Of a stretch of 64,000 nt of DNA, positions 24,101-39,100 are shown one piece after another. Both the position numbers and the translations under genes were made by a program. The notes below the pieces were generated by a model, which did no database searches, had not been told where the DNA came from, and saw only the letters and a program-made list of their open reading frames with translations. Position 1 is the first letter of the stretch; each line of letters starts with the position of its first letter. Origin of the DNA: Aptenodytes patagonicus (Eukaryota > Chordata > Aves > Sphenisciformes > Spheniscidae); assembly GCF_965638725.1 (NCBI RefSeq), contig NC_134963.1, positions 317,501-381,500 of the forward strand. Direction: 5' to 3'.

Positions 24101-27100
24101 TCTCCTCCCCTTGAAAGGACCCCTTGGCAGAGTGTGTCTTTATAAGGGAAGTGGATATCAGAGAGGACAGTTATTTAGCAGGACTTGGTGCTTTTTCCGG
24201 GCAGTTAATCCAAGCACATGCTTGGGAAGGACTCCGCGTCTACTGAGCAGCCAAACGCTCTGGATCTGCTCTAGTCTGCTGGCAGACCTGGGGCTGATGC
24301 TTCAGAAGCTCAGACCAGGCCCACAGAGGCGAGCAAGTCAGAGGTATGTTTTCTGTATACACCCCAATACTGTCACATTGATCTGTTTGGGATCCTGGTA
24401 ACCATCACTGTGCAGCAGGAACGTGTCCTCTTGTCATTTGGATAAGCCTCATCTGCCCTGCCCCACCACACTCAGCTGACACCAGGTTCATGGCGTTTGA
24501 CTTCACAGCAATTTAAATAAACCAGAAGTGACAACAGCCTGCTGGTCCTTGAACAGAAAGGCTGCATGCCATCTCATAGCTGTGTGATGGCATTATTTTC
24601 AGCAGTTCTCATTAATGTCAGTGAAAGCCTTTCTGTTTGAGGTAGTAGGGCCGGTCCTCAGCAGCTGCTTGGAGGCTCTGGCCAGTGCCAGGCGTTTTGC
24701 TGCCTTGTTTGAATGGCCAGTGTCATCAGACCATCTCCCTGCTCCTCCCGTGGTCACACTGTCATGGGCAGGTGTCAGTCAATAGCAGAATTGTTCTTTT
24801 GGTAAACAACTGATGGTGTTATTGGAGCTGCCCTTCATGTAGCAGCAGCACAGTGTGTGCATGGGGTTGCTAACGAGGGATATCATGGGTCTTGTTAGTC
24901 TGAAAGCTTAATGAACCATCTTACGTTTCTTTGCAAAGTGTGTGGATGCTTCTTCACGTGTGCTGTTCCTGTGCTGTGTCTTGCAGTCAGGCATGTTTGG
25001 TACTAAAGTGTGTCCCTGCGAGGTAGAGCTCACAGCACAGATGTGGGTGTTTTGGATGACTCAGATCCCATCTATCATGACATTAATGACAGTGGACGTC
25101 CAGGAAATGTCTGGGTGAGACCCCTGCTCTTTCTTCCTCAGACACCCTGCGTACGCCCAAGGGCTGAGCTAATTTGTGGCTCCAGTGAATTGGTGTGTAT
25201 TGGGCACCCAGAGCCTGTCCCCTAGGGGTTTAGGGCTTTCCCTTCATGACAAATAATTATTTTTCTTTCTTATTTTTCAAAAAATAAAATAATTAGGGCA
25301 TCCACCCACCTCTTGGCTGGCATCCTGCAGTAATATGCCAGCATGTGTTTTCTCCAGTGGAGGAAAGCAGGTCTTGCTTCGTATTTGTAAGACAATGGTT
25401 AATAAATGAGCCTGAAAAGAAAACTGATTTCCCCACTTATGGCAAAATTACATCAGGAAAGAGTCACATCAAAATTTCTTAAAGCTGGGCCATGAATTTG
25501 GCCTGACGCTGTTGATTTGATCATGTACAGTGCGAATAGTCTGTTCCAGAGGTGTGCAGGTGAGGGAGCATGTTGTGCACATAAAACCAGACCTCCTCCG
25601 TCCTTGTCCTGTCCCTCGGCACTGGAGGTTAGAAATGCTCATATTACAGATTTTTCTTTCCCTTCTCATCCCCCTCAGGCTGGAGATAAGAAGGGAAAGA
25701 CCTTGACTTTGTGTAGTCTGAGGGCATGTGAGGCTACTGTGAGCTGTGGGGGCAAAACCGTGTCTCTGGGTTAAGCTGGTTTTGTTTGGCCTGGGGACTC
25801 GGAGGAGGACTGCCGAGTCTGGCTAGCACAATGTGACATTTGGCATGGCTGTGAGGGGATGGCGTTGTTTCTGACAGGCCTGTGAGGGGCAGTGGGCAAG
25901 ACCCCACAGCAAAACATGCCTAGAGAATAAATCCCAGAAAATAAATCCCAAGAGATTGCTGTTTGGCCTGGCAAGTCAGAGCCCAAGCTGGGAGCCCGAG
26001 AAAATCCCTCCCCGTTCTGCATGTGACATTGGTTCTGGGATTTGCTTGGAGATGGTTAGCCTTGGATTCTTAAAAAATAAAAAGGTTTGACTTCATGCTG
26101 TGCTGCAGGTCCCAAGAGCTATTCATGGGTATCTAATCTGATTTTGTACCCCGTTCTTGTTAAAGGGCTGTGAGTGACAAGTTACTCTTGGCTTGCTGTG
26201 GCTGTCACTTGAGCTGACATTGCATGGGGGTGCTGACTCTCCGCTAACCTATTGACTGAGCTGAGTGTTCCTTGTCCTGCCCTGTTCTTCCTTCTTACCT
26301 ATGTGGCTGTTTCCATTTCCTTTGGGTTGCCTCGTAGGAAAGCACAATCTAGCAAATGCAATTTTTCTACTCCATCGCTTCCAAGTTTTTTCTAACATTG
26401 GGTATTGCTGTGCTTTGTGTGTCCAACAACCACAGTGTTCACAGTCAAATAACTTTCTGTCTTGTCTAATATCTTCTTTAGTCCAGTTTAATTTCTCTGA
26501 CTTCCAAAATCCATTATTATAATTTCAAAGGTGACATTTCCATGAATTCTGCTCTTCCAGCGCCTGCTGTGTTAACATCTCCCATTTTACATCTTGTGCA
26601 CTTTACCATTTTTGTTGTTTTCAGGTGGAGCCTAGAAAGAAATAGATGAAATCAGCAATACCACTAAAAAATCCACAAGAGCAAGGAGTTTACAATTAGC
26701 TGTTCCTTCAGATCAGGACTGTATTGATGAGTCACTGTTAACAGTTTTGCTACAGGGCAAGTAGAGATTATATTGATGACTCTGATTGGATAAACTTTAT
26801 AGTGGAAATCAAGACTGAAATAGCAGTATGACCAGTGTCACAGCAATGTTATCTGCAAAGAACAGATGTTATTGAGAACCCTCAGTGTGATTGGGCTGTG
26901 TCCCTGCTGCAGTGACATTAGTTATTCAGCTTGGGGCACTAACCTTTTGTGATTGCTTTCTCACTCAATTTTTGAGGGGAGAGAAATTGTTACCTTAAGG
27001 TGGAAAGGTTTTTAGGAGGAGTGGGGCAATATGATTCAGAATGTGTCCTTTAATAACCCTTTGCAAGATTTAGGGCTTTGGTCTCTGTCTCCTGCAATCC

Positions 27101-30100
27101 AGCTGGATGCTAAGGTTTGTTCCTAAGGCTGTGATTTTTGATGAGGAGAGCTGAAAAACGCCTTTCTCAAATCTGGTAGAAAATACCATCCCTGAGACTT
27201 TGTCAGGACAATACCAGTATTCCAGGTCTGTCCTGGTCAAACTGGGTTGCCTGGTCTGGCTGCAGTATTTTGTACTGAATGATCACTGGTGAAATTTGCC
27301 AAAATGGCAGAGTTGGGTTGTAAACCCCATGCCTTTTTGGGTAGATCATAACAGCAACTCTGATGTTCTTGTTCCTAGTGCTAAGCTCAATGGGACCTTG
27401 TGGCATGATGGCAGGGTTATTGGGTGTTTGCATGGTGATGGTATCTGTGAAGCCCTCTCCTGGGCCACAGCCCTGCAGTTTCGTGTTGTGCCAGCCCAGA
27501 ACTGCAGGCTGTCCCTGCCCCAAATTGAGTGATCTCGCTTGCAGTGCCTCTGAGACTGTTGGTATATTCTGGATTAACCAAGGAGCCAACATGTTCCTCT
27601 GGTCTGGGTTGGTGCTGTAGAGATGAAAGCCAACAGGATGAAACACCAGCTTTTCCACAAAGGCCATTGTGCAATATAGGGATTTTTAAAGGCAAATCTT
27701 TTAGGCAGTTTGCAATAATGCAAATCAAGGGCCAGCTTTCTTTAAATAGGGATGAAAGTGCCTAAGTCCTTTGAAACTGAGAGGAGCTAGGCACCTCCTA
27801 TATTTTTATAAATTTGGTCTGCCTTGGCGCCCCCCCCCCCCAACTGATTTTGGTTGCTGTGTAGCAAGAGCTCTCACCATGTCCCACGAGCAGGCTGCTG
27901 CTGTGGAATTTACACACCTGGTGCCAAGCTTACAGCTGCCTTTCATGTGCTGTGGTCCACGGATTAGGTCCAGGAAAGGGGTTGGTGAAGGAAAATAACT
28001 GGGAAAATACTGCAGGAGGTAGGTTCCAGGCTGCTCTGAATGGCCCTTTCTTATTTGTCTCAAAAAAAAAAAGTAAGAGGTGTAGGTCTGTGAAAATGGC
28101 TTTGAAAGGATCATGGCTGTGTTCAGGAGTGATAGAGCCATCTAATATTTTGGTTTCTTTATTGGAACTGAAACTTTTGCAGTGCTGCTTCTTTTTTGGG
28201 GACTTTGTTTGGCAGAGATGCTCTGTTGTGGATTAGTGTTTTTAACATCTCATCCCACCTTGTTTCTTTTGAAAATTGTCCTCTTTATCATCCTCCAAAC
28301 TCTTCCTTAAACCCCTCCTGTGTGTACTTGGCAGCAGCTAGCTAGTGGGTAGTCGCTGTTTATCACACTAGCTGTGCTGCTTTCTGACTGATCTGTGCCC
28401 CTGTTAGTTTTCTTGTATGCTTCTGATTGCAAGCCCTTTGGGGCAGGGATTGCCTTTGTGCTCTGGTTCAGCACCCTGCACACAGGGATGTGCTATCTGG
28501 GAGCGTGTAGCTGATTACAATCCACTCCCTGGATGACAAATCTGGGGCTGAAGAGCTAGGCAGTGCTTTGCCCTGAGACTGGATGCTTCTGCATCCCATG
28601 TGCCTGTCTGCACTTCACCTAGACTCATCACAGCACGAAAAACTCATGCAGGCTTTGCTATTGCAGATCTCTTCTTACCTTTTGCAGTGTTGATAATTGA
28701 GGCCATTCTTGTCTGGTTGAACTCCTCCTGTGCCCTGCTCTTTCTGGATGTGCCAGTGACAGCAAGGGTGGCAGGGCAAAGAATTTGAGAGAAGTGCAAT
28801 GAAGCAGCTGTTTGCTGTAGCAAGAACATCTGTATTGAGTGGGCCTCCTGCAGTTTGGGAGTGGGTGCTTTCACCTTTAAAATCCAACTCTAAGACTCTT
28901 GCGTAAGCAGTGAAAAAAGATCTGCTCCCAGGGGAACAGTTTATATAGTTAAATCTAAGTATTACTGGAAAAGGAAAATAGAACCTTTGTCATCTCTAAC
29001 TCCATCAGGGCACTGATGTCCTTACATCTGTGGAATTCCTTTGCATAGAGGAAGCCTGGTTTGCCTGGGAAGCGAGTTTTTTCTTGAATTAGGTTACTTT
29101 CTGTTGCTCTTAATATACTAATGATTTCACATCATCTCTTCCATATCCTCAGATCTTGCTGTCCGGAATATTCAACAGTCCCTCAGCGGATCTTTCCAGC
29201 CTATAGTTCTGGAAAATATAGGGTGTGGTTTTGTATGTTTACCTGCATCTTATCTGTGAGTTCCTCAAATACAGTCTGATTCTTATTAAGCTGCCCTGAG
29301 TGAAGCCTTTGCTTTCAGTCTGAATGGCTTTCACCTGTATATTGAGCAATTTAAAAATCAAAAAAACCCTGAAAAACAAAAACATATATGAAAACTCTGT
29401 GGAAGCGTTAGTGCATGCCTGCTCTCACTTGCAGGATTATTCACGTACAGTTGTTTGCAGACAAAATGCCTGTCCATTCCTGCACACAAGGAGCAGTTGA
29501 GTACTGGAAAAGTGTGAAGAATATAGCAAGCAGGAGTCTCCTACAAATGCTGTTGGTGGGGGGGTTTTGGGGACAGAGAATGTGGTTCAGAGCTCTAGGG
29601 TGTCTGGGTGCAGGGTGAAGAGTACAACCCTTCCTGAATGCCTTCCAGCCCCGGATCCTTGAGGGCTCGGCAGGCATCGCTGGCCCAGCCAGGGCAGGTG
29701 TGGGTGTTCGTAGTGAGGTTCTCCCCACTGCTGTTTTAGAGATGGCAGAACTGAAGCCCAGGACATAAGACCTCTGTCTAGAGGCATTTCTGTCTGGAGG
29801 CCATGATTTTTAGGGATATGCAGCAGCTACTTTGATGAAGGAGTGGCTCTGCTGCTCTGTGAGTCTATCATGCCACAACTGAAGCTTCCCAGAGGCCTTT
29901 GAGCCTCAGGAATCCCCTTAGCCCAAATGTTCAACTTCAGACCTGTTCCTTCCATGTAGTGGTTGGTGTTTCTCAGGGTGGTGGGGTGAGAAGCACGCCC
30001 TGCTCAGCTAATTGCTGTTGGAGCTCTCCTGCTGGGAGCTAGCAGGTGCTGCCCTGTAGGAGGGCTGTGGCTCCTCATCACCCTGACAAGGCAACCTGTC

Positions 30101-33100
30101 TGTTGGACACTTGCTTCCCCACCAGGTCCTCACTATGTTGATGACTTCTGCTGGCATCTTACCAAGTTACAGGTGTGAAGCCAGAACTGGCAGAAAGAAG
30201 CTGGTGGGAATGCATCCAGGTGGGAACAGCCTGCTGCTTCCTCTACTGAAATGTGTCTGTCCCACAGCATATTTATTCCTCATCTGTGCTGAAGAGGAAC
30301 CACCCGTACAGCCTAGGTCTCTGTGCCTGGAGCCAGGATTTAAGAGAGGTTCCTTTCTCTGCTGCCCACTGCTTCTAGAAGGGCTGAAGCCCACAAGGGA
30401 AGAAGCTTCTGTTTTCATTGTGGTTTTGGCTGGTTGGTATCCAGGGCTGGCCTCTGGAAAGAGACTGAGTAGCAAAGCGCTCTCTGGGAGAAGCAGTCAT
30501 GCTGTACTTGTCCTGCTGTTCAGCCCCAGGGGTGTCGTGTGATCCAGAGAAACTAGCACAGGATTGGCAGTGCACATAGTCCTGAGTTCCAGGTTTTCAT
30601 CTGCTTGTAGGAAGTCCTAGAAATATGTGGCATGTGATCCATAGCTGCGCACACAAGCATACTCTCCCCCTTGCTTCTCTATCTGTTGCATTTGCTATAG
30701 CTCCCATTATCCCACAGTACTGGGAAGGTATCATGCCCAGGGTTGCTTTGGCCAATCGCTGCTGTGGCACACGTGAGGCCAAGGCCATGTGCATGGGCTG
30801 CAGTTGGATTGGGTCCAAACAGTGTATGGGTCGCAGCAGCTGTATTTGCTGACAAAATGGCCCCATCCAATGGCTGCCATTGCAATAAGACTGGGAATTC
30901 TGGAAGAGACCCACAAAACCTCAGTGCCTTCCTGTGTAGAGCAAAATCTGGGGTGAGGGGAAAAAAACACGACTGTGTAGGAGGGAACTGTGTGACAGTG
31001 ATGTGTCTTGGCCGTTACTGCTTGAGGCACTGTTGGATACTGCGGTCAGTTTTGTGCTTCCAGGAATGAGATGCTGATTCATCTATGGTCAATGTGTTTT
31101 TAAAATGATACCACTAAACTGTCAGTCTGGTTTCTCCTGGCCATTGGAAGGCTCTTTTCCTTAGGACTGCCCTGTGCTGGTGACCTGAATTTCCATCCTC
31201 CTTGCTCAGCCTGGTTCTTCAGGCATTAAGTACTGCCTGATCCAGGTGGGAGAATCCTGCTGTCACCTTGGCCAGTGTGGCTACCTGGACAGTGGAGAAT
31301 GGGGCTGTGCTGGAGGGGCTACAGGGTTGTGGTGTTGGTGCTCAGTGCTGCGTGGATAGGATCAGTTGCCAGTACAAACCATTTCCAACACTATTTGCAT
31401 GGGGAGAAAGAGTTGGGCTGCTGCAGTGCAGTCATTTGAAGGCCAGCAGTTGGAACTGAGCACAAGGTGGAGCGGTGTTTCTGAGCTAGTCTGACAGCAG
31501 CAAGCTGCGATTTCTCCCCACTGCTCTGCTTGAGTTGGATTTGGGGAGCTGGGGGTTGAGTGTAGTCCCGTGCAGCTTATGCCATACCCTGCTATTAACC
31601 CAAAGCAGTTCCTGCCAGGTTTGTTCTTGTAGGGGAAGGAGGGAGGGTGGAGGGTTCGGATGGCAGTCGACTGGGAGGCAGAGATTAGTGAAGTGTTGAG
31701 CTCTTAATGGAGAACATGCTCTGTTGATTTGGGTTTCCCTTCCCACCCATCCCGCTCTTTTTTGTCCGTGGCACAGTCTTGAGAGCAGCTTGAGAACGGA
31801 AGTGATTTCAGACTGGAGGTGACATCATCCGTCTCCAGCTCCGAGGTGGAGCAGTGTTTGGAGCCACGGCCACAGCTTACACCGCTCTTTGAATGATGCA
31901 GATGAGGGGCTGAGGCTCCAGGGAGAGCCCTGTGCTTCCTGCTCAGCAGAGTTCTCTTGGCATGTACGGGGTAGGATCTTGCCCTGAGGCCTCCTGCGGT
32001 CTGCCAGCCCCTGAGTGTGGGTATTGGTAAGATGCAGCTCCAGCTCTGCGAGGTCCTGGCATCTCACCCCAATTACCAGGATTTAAGGCTGCTTGGTGAT
32101 GTCTGAGCTGTTGTGCTGCTCTCTCCAATGGTTATGACCTCTGTGGGGAGAGGGCAGGGGGTGTGATATAGCCCCTTTTGTGCTGGTGGAGGGAATGGCC
32201 CCGTGGAGGAGCAGCACCTGTGTTGGGAACCAGCCCTGTGCGTCTACTAGAGGAAAGGGGTGTGCCTGGGTGCTGGGCTGTGGCATGGTGCTCCCCAGCC
32301 CCATGACTGAGGGGCAGTGCCCTGCTGCCAGGTGGTACGGCTCTGCAAGTGGGGTGGGAAGTGGGGATGGCTGTGGGGTTTTTTTGTCTTTCTGTTCTCA
32401 TCTTTCTACATGCTAGAGTCGGGGGAGGTAGGAAGGAGAAGACGACAGAGGAGAGTCCAAAAAACACAGCTGGACAAGAGGCCTTTCTGGAAATGGCACA
32501 TATCGGAGCAGTTTCCTGATGAAAAGTTCAGGCCTGTCCTGCAGGGTTCTGAGCTGTGCCCGGCTTGAAGACATGCTCAGTGTGATCATGTGTTGGTACA
32601 AGAAGGTGCTGAAGATATGCGCATGGATGGAAGAGTCCCTGCTGGGATCTTTGTATCTGAGGGCCCTGTGGATCAGTGGAAAAGGGGATCAGAGCCCTCC
32701 CGGAGGCTTTGCTTTCTAGGAGCGGAGATGTCAGAGGGAGTGCTGAGGATCTGGAGCATGGGGTGGGAGCCAGCTGGGGTGTCAGCTCCAGATCCCAGGC
32801 AGCGGCGGGGAGCTTGGGAGACTGGAGGCAGATGCTGCTTACAGAAACTGCCAGAGAATTCTCCTTCCTGACATGGCAAAGGGCCCTTCTTCCTCCTGCC
32901 TTGATGTCTGCTACTCTGAGATGGCTGAGATTTTCTTCTGCACAGTTGGAGCCTGGAGTCCTTGGACTCTACTGGTGTCCAGCAAGCCCAGCTCCACTCT
33001 GGCTGCTGGAGCTGGTCTGCCAGGCGCAGCTCTGGACTTCGGTAAATGACCGTGTGCTCCAGTAAGGACAGCTTCCAAGCACTGTCTCACAAGCTGTGTG

Positions 33101-36100
33101 GGGGAGTCCAGCCACTTCCCCTTAAGCCTAGTTGTCTTCTGGCTCGAGCTCAAGCTGAAGAGATGCTGGGCTGTGGCGGGCTATGGGTGGGAAAATAAAA
33201 GCAGTCTTTTCTCATGTCCCTGTGGCTGTGTGGCTGTGGAGGAAACTCCCTGTAGCTGGGTAGGCAGTATTGGAGGGGGATAAGTTCACTGGAGGAATTT
33301 GCTTTTCTCTTGGCCTCATCCTAGGTGGTATCAAGATTCGCTTGGAGATAAATCCTCTCCCACCACTGCTAAATAGGAAGAGTTTAACCATTTGTGGGAT
33401 CTAGCAAGAGACTTCCCCCAGCCCTCCTGCCCCTCTTCCCTGTTGCACTGGGAGTAGGGACTGGAAACGGATCCCATCATGACTGTGTCACAGTTGAGGA
33501 CAAGAGTTTACAGTTCCATTTTCCTCCTTCCTGCCTCAGAGTTGTCTCCATGCCTGTACATGATGGAGCAATCCGAAAGTGCATGGACAAGCAGGGATTT
33601 TGCACAAAAATGTCCCTTTTGTCAGCTCTGTTCAGCATCCCACAGCTGTGCCCATGACACTGGAGTGCAGTGGCAGGGACTATGGCTGACTGGGTGACAG
33701 AGAAGCTCTGCCATGTCTGTGAGAAGGGTTTGGGTCAGTGGAGCCCCAGGGGAGGCTTGTGCTGCTGTCAGTGGTGAAGGACATGCGGTGCCAGTGCTCG
33801 CTGCTTGGCAGGGCTCAGGACCTTGACAGTCCTCTGCTATCTGCGGCCTCTTGTGTGTGAGCCCCAGCAGCATCCCAGAAAGGGGCCATTGAGCCCTGAG
33901 CCCTGCCTGTTGCTGGAGTCAGGAGGGCACAATAAAGAAGATGTGTCCGGGCGGCAGCCTGGAACGGGCTTGTGTGTTGGGAACAAATGAGCCTTTGTAC
34001 CAGGTGCTGCCCTCAGCGGGAGGTTTGTCAGCTCTGGAGCTGGGATGCTAATGTGGGACTCTGTGCCCTTGGGCCTCCCCCTGGTTCAGGGCTAACCGTC
34101 AGCCTGGTGGCAGGGTCACTGGTTCTTCCTTCACTGTGGGAGGTTTTTGCAGCAGGTCCTGCTTGCCTCAGCACGGCTTTGCCCAGTGGGCTGAGTAGCT
34201 GCAGGAGGCAAGACTCTCCTGGCCTCTCAAGTCCCAGTGTTCAGCGGCCTGGCTGCTCTGTACCATGTGTGTGGCCTGAAGTTGTGTGTGTACAGGCTGT
34301 GTGTGTTCCCTGCAATGCATAAAGTCCCCAGGAGCAGCCTCAGGGTGACTGGGACAGGGCTGTAATGGACCAGGATGGCAGTGTCACTATATCTGGGGCT
34401 TTGAGGAGATGCATGTCTTGGGAAGAGTTCAGCAGAGCAGGGCTGAGTGGGACTGCCTGACAGTATGTGACAGCAAAGCAAAGTCAGATTGGAGAAGTGA
34501 GGGAAGCTCCTATGCTTGGGCTGTTACACTAGATACGCTCGTTAGAGGAGGATACGCTTTAGAGAAAGCTGTCTTTTCTGGCTATTGAGAAGGGACTTGA
34601 GGTCTGTCCCCCGGGGTTCCTCTCCCCTGGCTGCTCTCACATCTCTGGTTGCAGCATTGGTGCTGCAGTGGTGTGGAGCCGAGCATGGCTGTGCCTGCAG
34701 GAGGAGCCTGCCAGGTGATTCAGAGCTGCCCTCTCCAGAGTGGTGTGGTTGGTGGCAGGGTATGCGAAACCACAGATGGTCTGAGAAGCTGGTGATGGGA
34801 TTTGGGTAGTAGGACAAGATCATGTTGGGAAAGATCCCCTCTGTGAAGTTGTGTAGGATGCTCTAGGCTTTTGATTTTGTGGCAGTTTTGTCTGGCTGGT
34901 TGCTGCTACTGCAGTTTCGCTGCTGCATTTTGTTCATGTTATGTCCTGATATTTCATCCTTTCTCACCTAAGAGCACTGTTCTCCAGGAAAACTCGGTTC
35001 AGCAGTCTCCAAGGAAAACTATGAAGATTTTATTGGGAAGGAAAGGAGAACTTAGTGCATGTTCTGCCGCTCTCTGCCATGGTTGCAAATCCACCACAGG
35101 CACCGGTTCTTCCAAAGGGAGGAGCCATTGAGGGGAATTGCAGGGCCTGGGGGGCAGACTGAGAGGAGCATAATGTCTCTTCTGGCTCTGAAAAACACTG
35201 TGTGTGCTCAGAGAGGAAGCAGCAACCACAGGAAAAGGGTAGTTGCCGAACTTAAATTGCCAAGAATTAAGCAATCTGTTTCAAAGCATGAAACCTCCTG
35301 TTGAGCAAGAGGACTATTTTTCTGTCCCAAGGCAGGTGTGACTGGTAAAATGAGGCGGCAGAGTCCTCCTGCAGTTCAGCTGCCAGACAGGGCCAATACT
35401 TCCTTAGCCTTCCCCACACAGGGTGTCCCCCGTTTTTATCCCTTTCTTCCTCCTGCTACCGTTTTCAGAAGCTGCCTGGAGACTTCCATGCTACATGCTC
35501 CCATTTTTATCTCCACTGTCTGCTCTGTGCTTTTTGTGTTGGCTAGGACTGCGCAGGCATTGCTGGCACATCTTGCCCCTTTTTGGGGCAGGTGGGTCCG
35601 TGGTTGCCCCAAGCAGCACGTACATAAAAATAAATACATGAGAAAGGAGTCTAGGTGAAGATTTCTCTGCACAGCATGATCTCTGCAGGACCCTGATACA
35701 GAAAGAAAGAGGGCCTGGTAGCTGTTAATTTTGGGATCCTGGCTTATCAGTGGCAGATTCCTTTTGGCTTTGTAGAGGGCAGACCAAGACATGTGGGATC
35801 AGCCTAGTCAACCCCTCTGCTGCGGTGCCATACAGAGAAATATGTCAGTGCAGTTGTGCTGTCTGCTGGGAGCAAGTTCTCTGTGCCCGCAAGGAGGTGG
35901 CCTGTGGGTGGGTGTATGACGGAGCTTGATAGCAAAACCAAAGTGGGAGGGCTGCCGTGCCTCCCAGGTGTGTACTTTGCACAGAAGGGAGGTACTAGGT
36001 TGCTCTGGGGAGGGCGAATTTAGACTGTGTCTGTCCCAACGAGCTGGCTGTTCAGTCCCTGTGTGCTGAGGAGAGCAAAGTCTCTCTGGAGTCCTTTGCT

Positions 36101-39100
36101 CTGTAGCCACTCCTGTGAGCCAGCACGTAAGTGGAAACAGATGGCGTCATCTCAGCAGTAGTAGGAATCTCTCACTGCTGCAAAACTGCTAATGAAGTTT
36201 GGGGCTGGACCGAAGCACACCGAGGCTGCTGTGCTGATGGGGCATGCTGGCTCATGGCTCTGCGCTGGGGTGCCTGTTATCGCCTCTCTGTTGCAGAGCA
36301 CTGCGATTGCTGAGCCAACCTCCCAGCCTGGCGAGCTGTGGTGTTTCCTGTAGCAGCCTCAGACAGTGTGTTCTGGGTACCACAGAGCCATCAGGACCTG
36401 TGGTACAGGTACAGCCATCAGTGCCCATCAGTCTTGGTAAATAATCCATATGGGCATCCTTACTGTGAGTTCCAGAGCTTGCAGATCATACCTGCATTAT
36501 GTAAGGGCATGGGTAGCTCTCTGGTATCCAGCACAATCTCTGTTAAGACTCTGAGCCAGATACTTCTCCTTCCAAGTCTTTTGCTCTGTTTCACTACAAA
36601 CTCAGACTAACTATTCTCATTTTTTCCCTACTGGTCAGCATCTCTGATAAGGAGAAGCAACACTCAGCAGTTACTGACTATTACTCTTAAGCTTGGAAGA
36701 AACTTTGTTTAAATTCCCTTTGACAGCACAATTTGATTTAGGTATTCAGTGACTTGAAGTTTTCTCTCATCATCACAGCATTTAACAAAATGTTAATCTC
36801 CAATCATGCTGCAGGGCACAGAGAAGCAGTGAGTTGTGCAGCAGAGGTGTAACCAGGCTTGGTGTTTGCTGGAGCAAGTAGATGGGGGAGAAGGGGAAGG
36901 AAAGGTGTTGGAGAGCATCTCTTGATTCCCTTTGATTATTCTGATGGCATCCTCCCCAGCCACGGCCTCAGTGTCTGCGCTGGCAGGGTGCAAGGAGCCA
37001 GTGTGAAGGCTGGATGGCTTCACAGCCACGAGGGAACTGGGGAACAGTCCTGGTCCCCAGCCTCTCTCCATTGGCCTGAGCTGCACGAGCCTTGGGCTGT
37101 AGAAATATTTGACAGTCTTTGAAGTGTAGGACTATCACAGCCATTTGCTGCCTTGCAGCCCTTACCTTTTCTTCTTCTTTCATGCAGCAAACTGCCAGGC
37201 TTTCTATCTGCCTGGCTGGTCCCACAGCTGTGTTGGTGGCCCACAACACAGCTGTGCTGGGGACCTCTTCGGGTCAGCCGGGGCTGTGACGCCCTTTGGG
37301 AACACTGCACCACGCTGCTGCCATGCAGCAGCAGCAGCACTGATCCGGCGCGGTCACTGGTGTGCATGGTGTGCCAGGCCCTGGGACGCCTGGCCAGGCC
37401 ACAAATGGTGGAAGAGGCACTGACTGCTTAATGGCTGCAGTGTCTCGGGCCTTGTGGCCTGCGAGCCTGCTAGCAGCACAGCTGGGTAACACTCCATCCA
37501 GTGCTTGGTGGGCAGCCAGCAATGGGCTGGCATGGATCTGGGGGGAGAGAGTCAGCAGCAAGCTCCTGAAATCTTCCAAAAGTCTTTTCAAAGCCCCCTC
37601 CATGGGGCAGGCAGCAGTCTGGTTTTTGAGGCCAGGTGGAGAGTAGAAACTGCCCAGCCCAGGCAAGCGATGCAGAGCTGCTGGAAGTCTTGATGATTTG
37701 CATCGGAGGGCTGTGAGACCTGCAGTGCTCTGCACGGGCTCAGGACATTGCCTGTGGAGAACACAGTATGTTACAGGGTACAAGAGGTCAGAATTGACAG
37801 ATCATCTCTGAAAACCTCAGTCTGTACATCTCCTGTGAGGGGGGATCTGTGGGGGAGCCGTAAATCCCAGCAGGACAATTCCTTCTCTGCTGTCCTCTGT
37901 CAGGTGGAGGTGGTGTGTTTGTGCATCTCTGCAGGTCCTGGGGATGCTTTTGCAAACATCAGGGCTTCAGGGACCGGTACTGCTTCCCAGAGAGCCACTG
38001 CTTGGTGGCAGGGGAGAAGGACAGACATCCTGTATGCTCAGTGAGGATCTCTATGGATACTTCGTCTGGGCACACACTCCTCTGACAGAGGCAGCTGTGT
38101 TGATTTACCCAGATTTCATGGTTGCTCTGTCTCTTCCTCGGGTTTTGTTTCCTGCAGGAGAGTGTTATGATCTTTTTCTGAGAGCATCTCACACCATTGC
38201 TGATAATCAGGTGTGCTTTTTTAGTCCCTACCCGAAACGAGAGTTTTGCACCACTGCTCATAAATTGAGGTGTGCTGCAACCCTAGTGCAGCTGATTGCT
38301 TATTCCTGCTGATTAGCTAATTGCTTCCAATTGCCAACAACATCACAGTCACTTTAATCACACTCATTTTCTGTGTCACTCGGGGAGAAGGAGCAGGGTG
38401 CAGGTGTGGGAGGGAAAGCCGTGTTTGCCAGACTGAAAAGGACAAATGCTTCTGCAATGAAATGCTCAAACTGTTGGGCAGTTCACTCTGCCGTTTATAT
38501 TGAATCAAGAGCAACATTCAGGGGAGGAAGGGAGCAGAATTTCCCTCTGACTAATGCTGCTGGATCGTGCAGGGCTGCAGGGGAACTGCCAGCCAGAGAA
38601 ACCATCAGGAGGAAAAAGGAAATGGAAAGGGAATCTAATTATCCATCTGCAAAGACAGACACTAGTCCCGACGCAGGGCCCAGCCCTAGGCAGGCTGATG
38701 TGGGCAGCGAGGTTTGCACAAACTGGTCTTGTGGCGGGGCTGGGAAATGGGCTCCCGGGGTCCCCTCTGGGATGGCAGACGGTCGAGTGCATGTCACAGG
38801 GAGCAGGGTGAGTCTGGAAGCCACGTAGCTGTGTTCGCTGGGGACACTGTCCCGCGCTAGGTTCTGAGGGGCAGCACTTGGCAGCCGGGTATGGCTGTGT
38901 TGCATCTCGGTGGAGCTGTGCAGGTGCAAAGGGAGGAGGGTAAATGCCTGGCACCCTCTCAGCAGGCTCCTCTCAGTCAGGTGGGCTGGTGGTGCAAGTC
39001 TGAGGGTGAGGGAAGGAAGGTAGAGGTCCCTGTGCGCTTCTGCCATCTCGACAAGCGTGCACAAGGACTGTGCTTTGTGTTACTGCAGAGTGACTGTATG

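Noticed and set aside
25922..25952. Two close AATAAATCCC motifs, considered as poly(A) signals
   Set aside because: There is no coding exon or UTR-like sequence before them and no GT-rich element after; a short direct repeat is the simpler reading.
27203..27667. 154-codon minus-strand open frame
   Set aside because: I considered a retroviral or gene remnant, but found no motif such as a protease, polymerase or zinc knuckle, and no terminal repeats.
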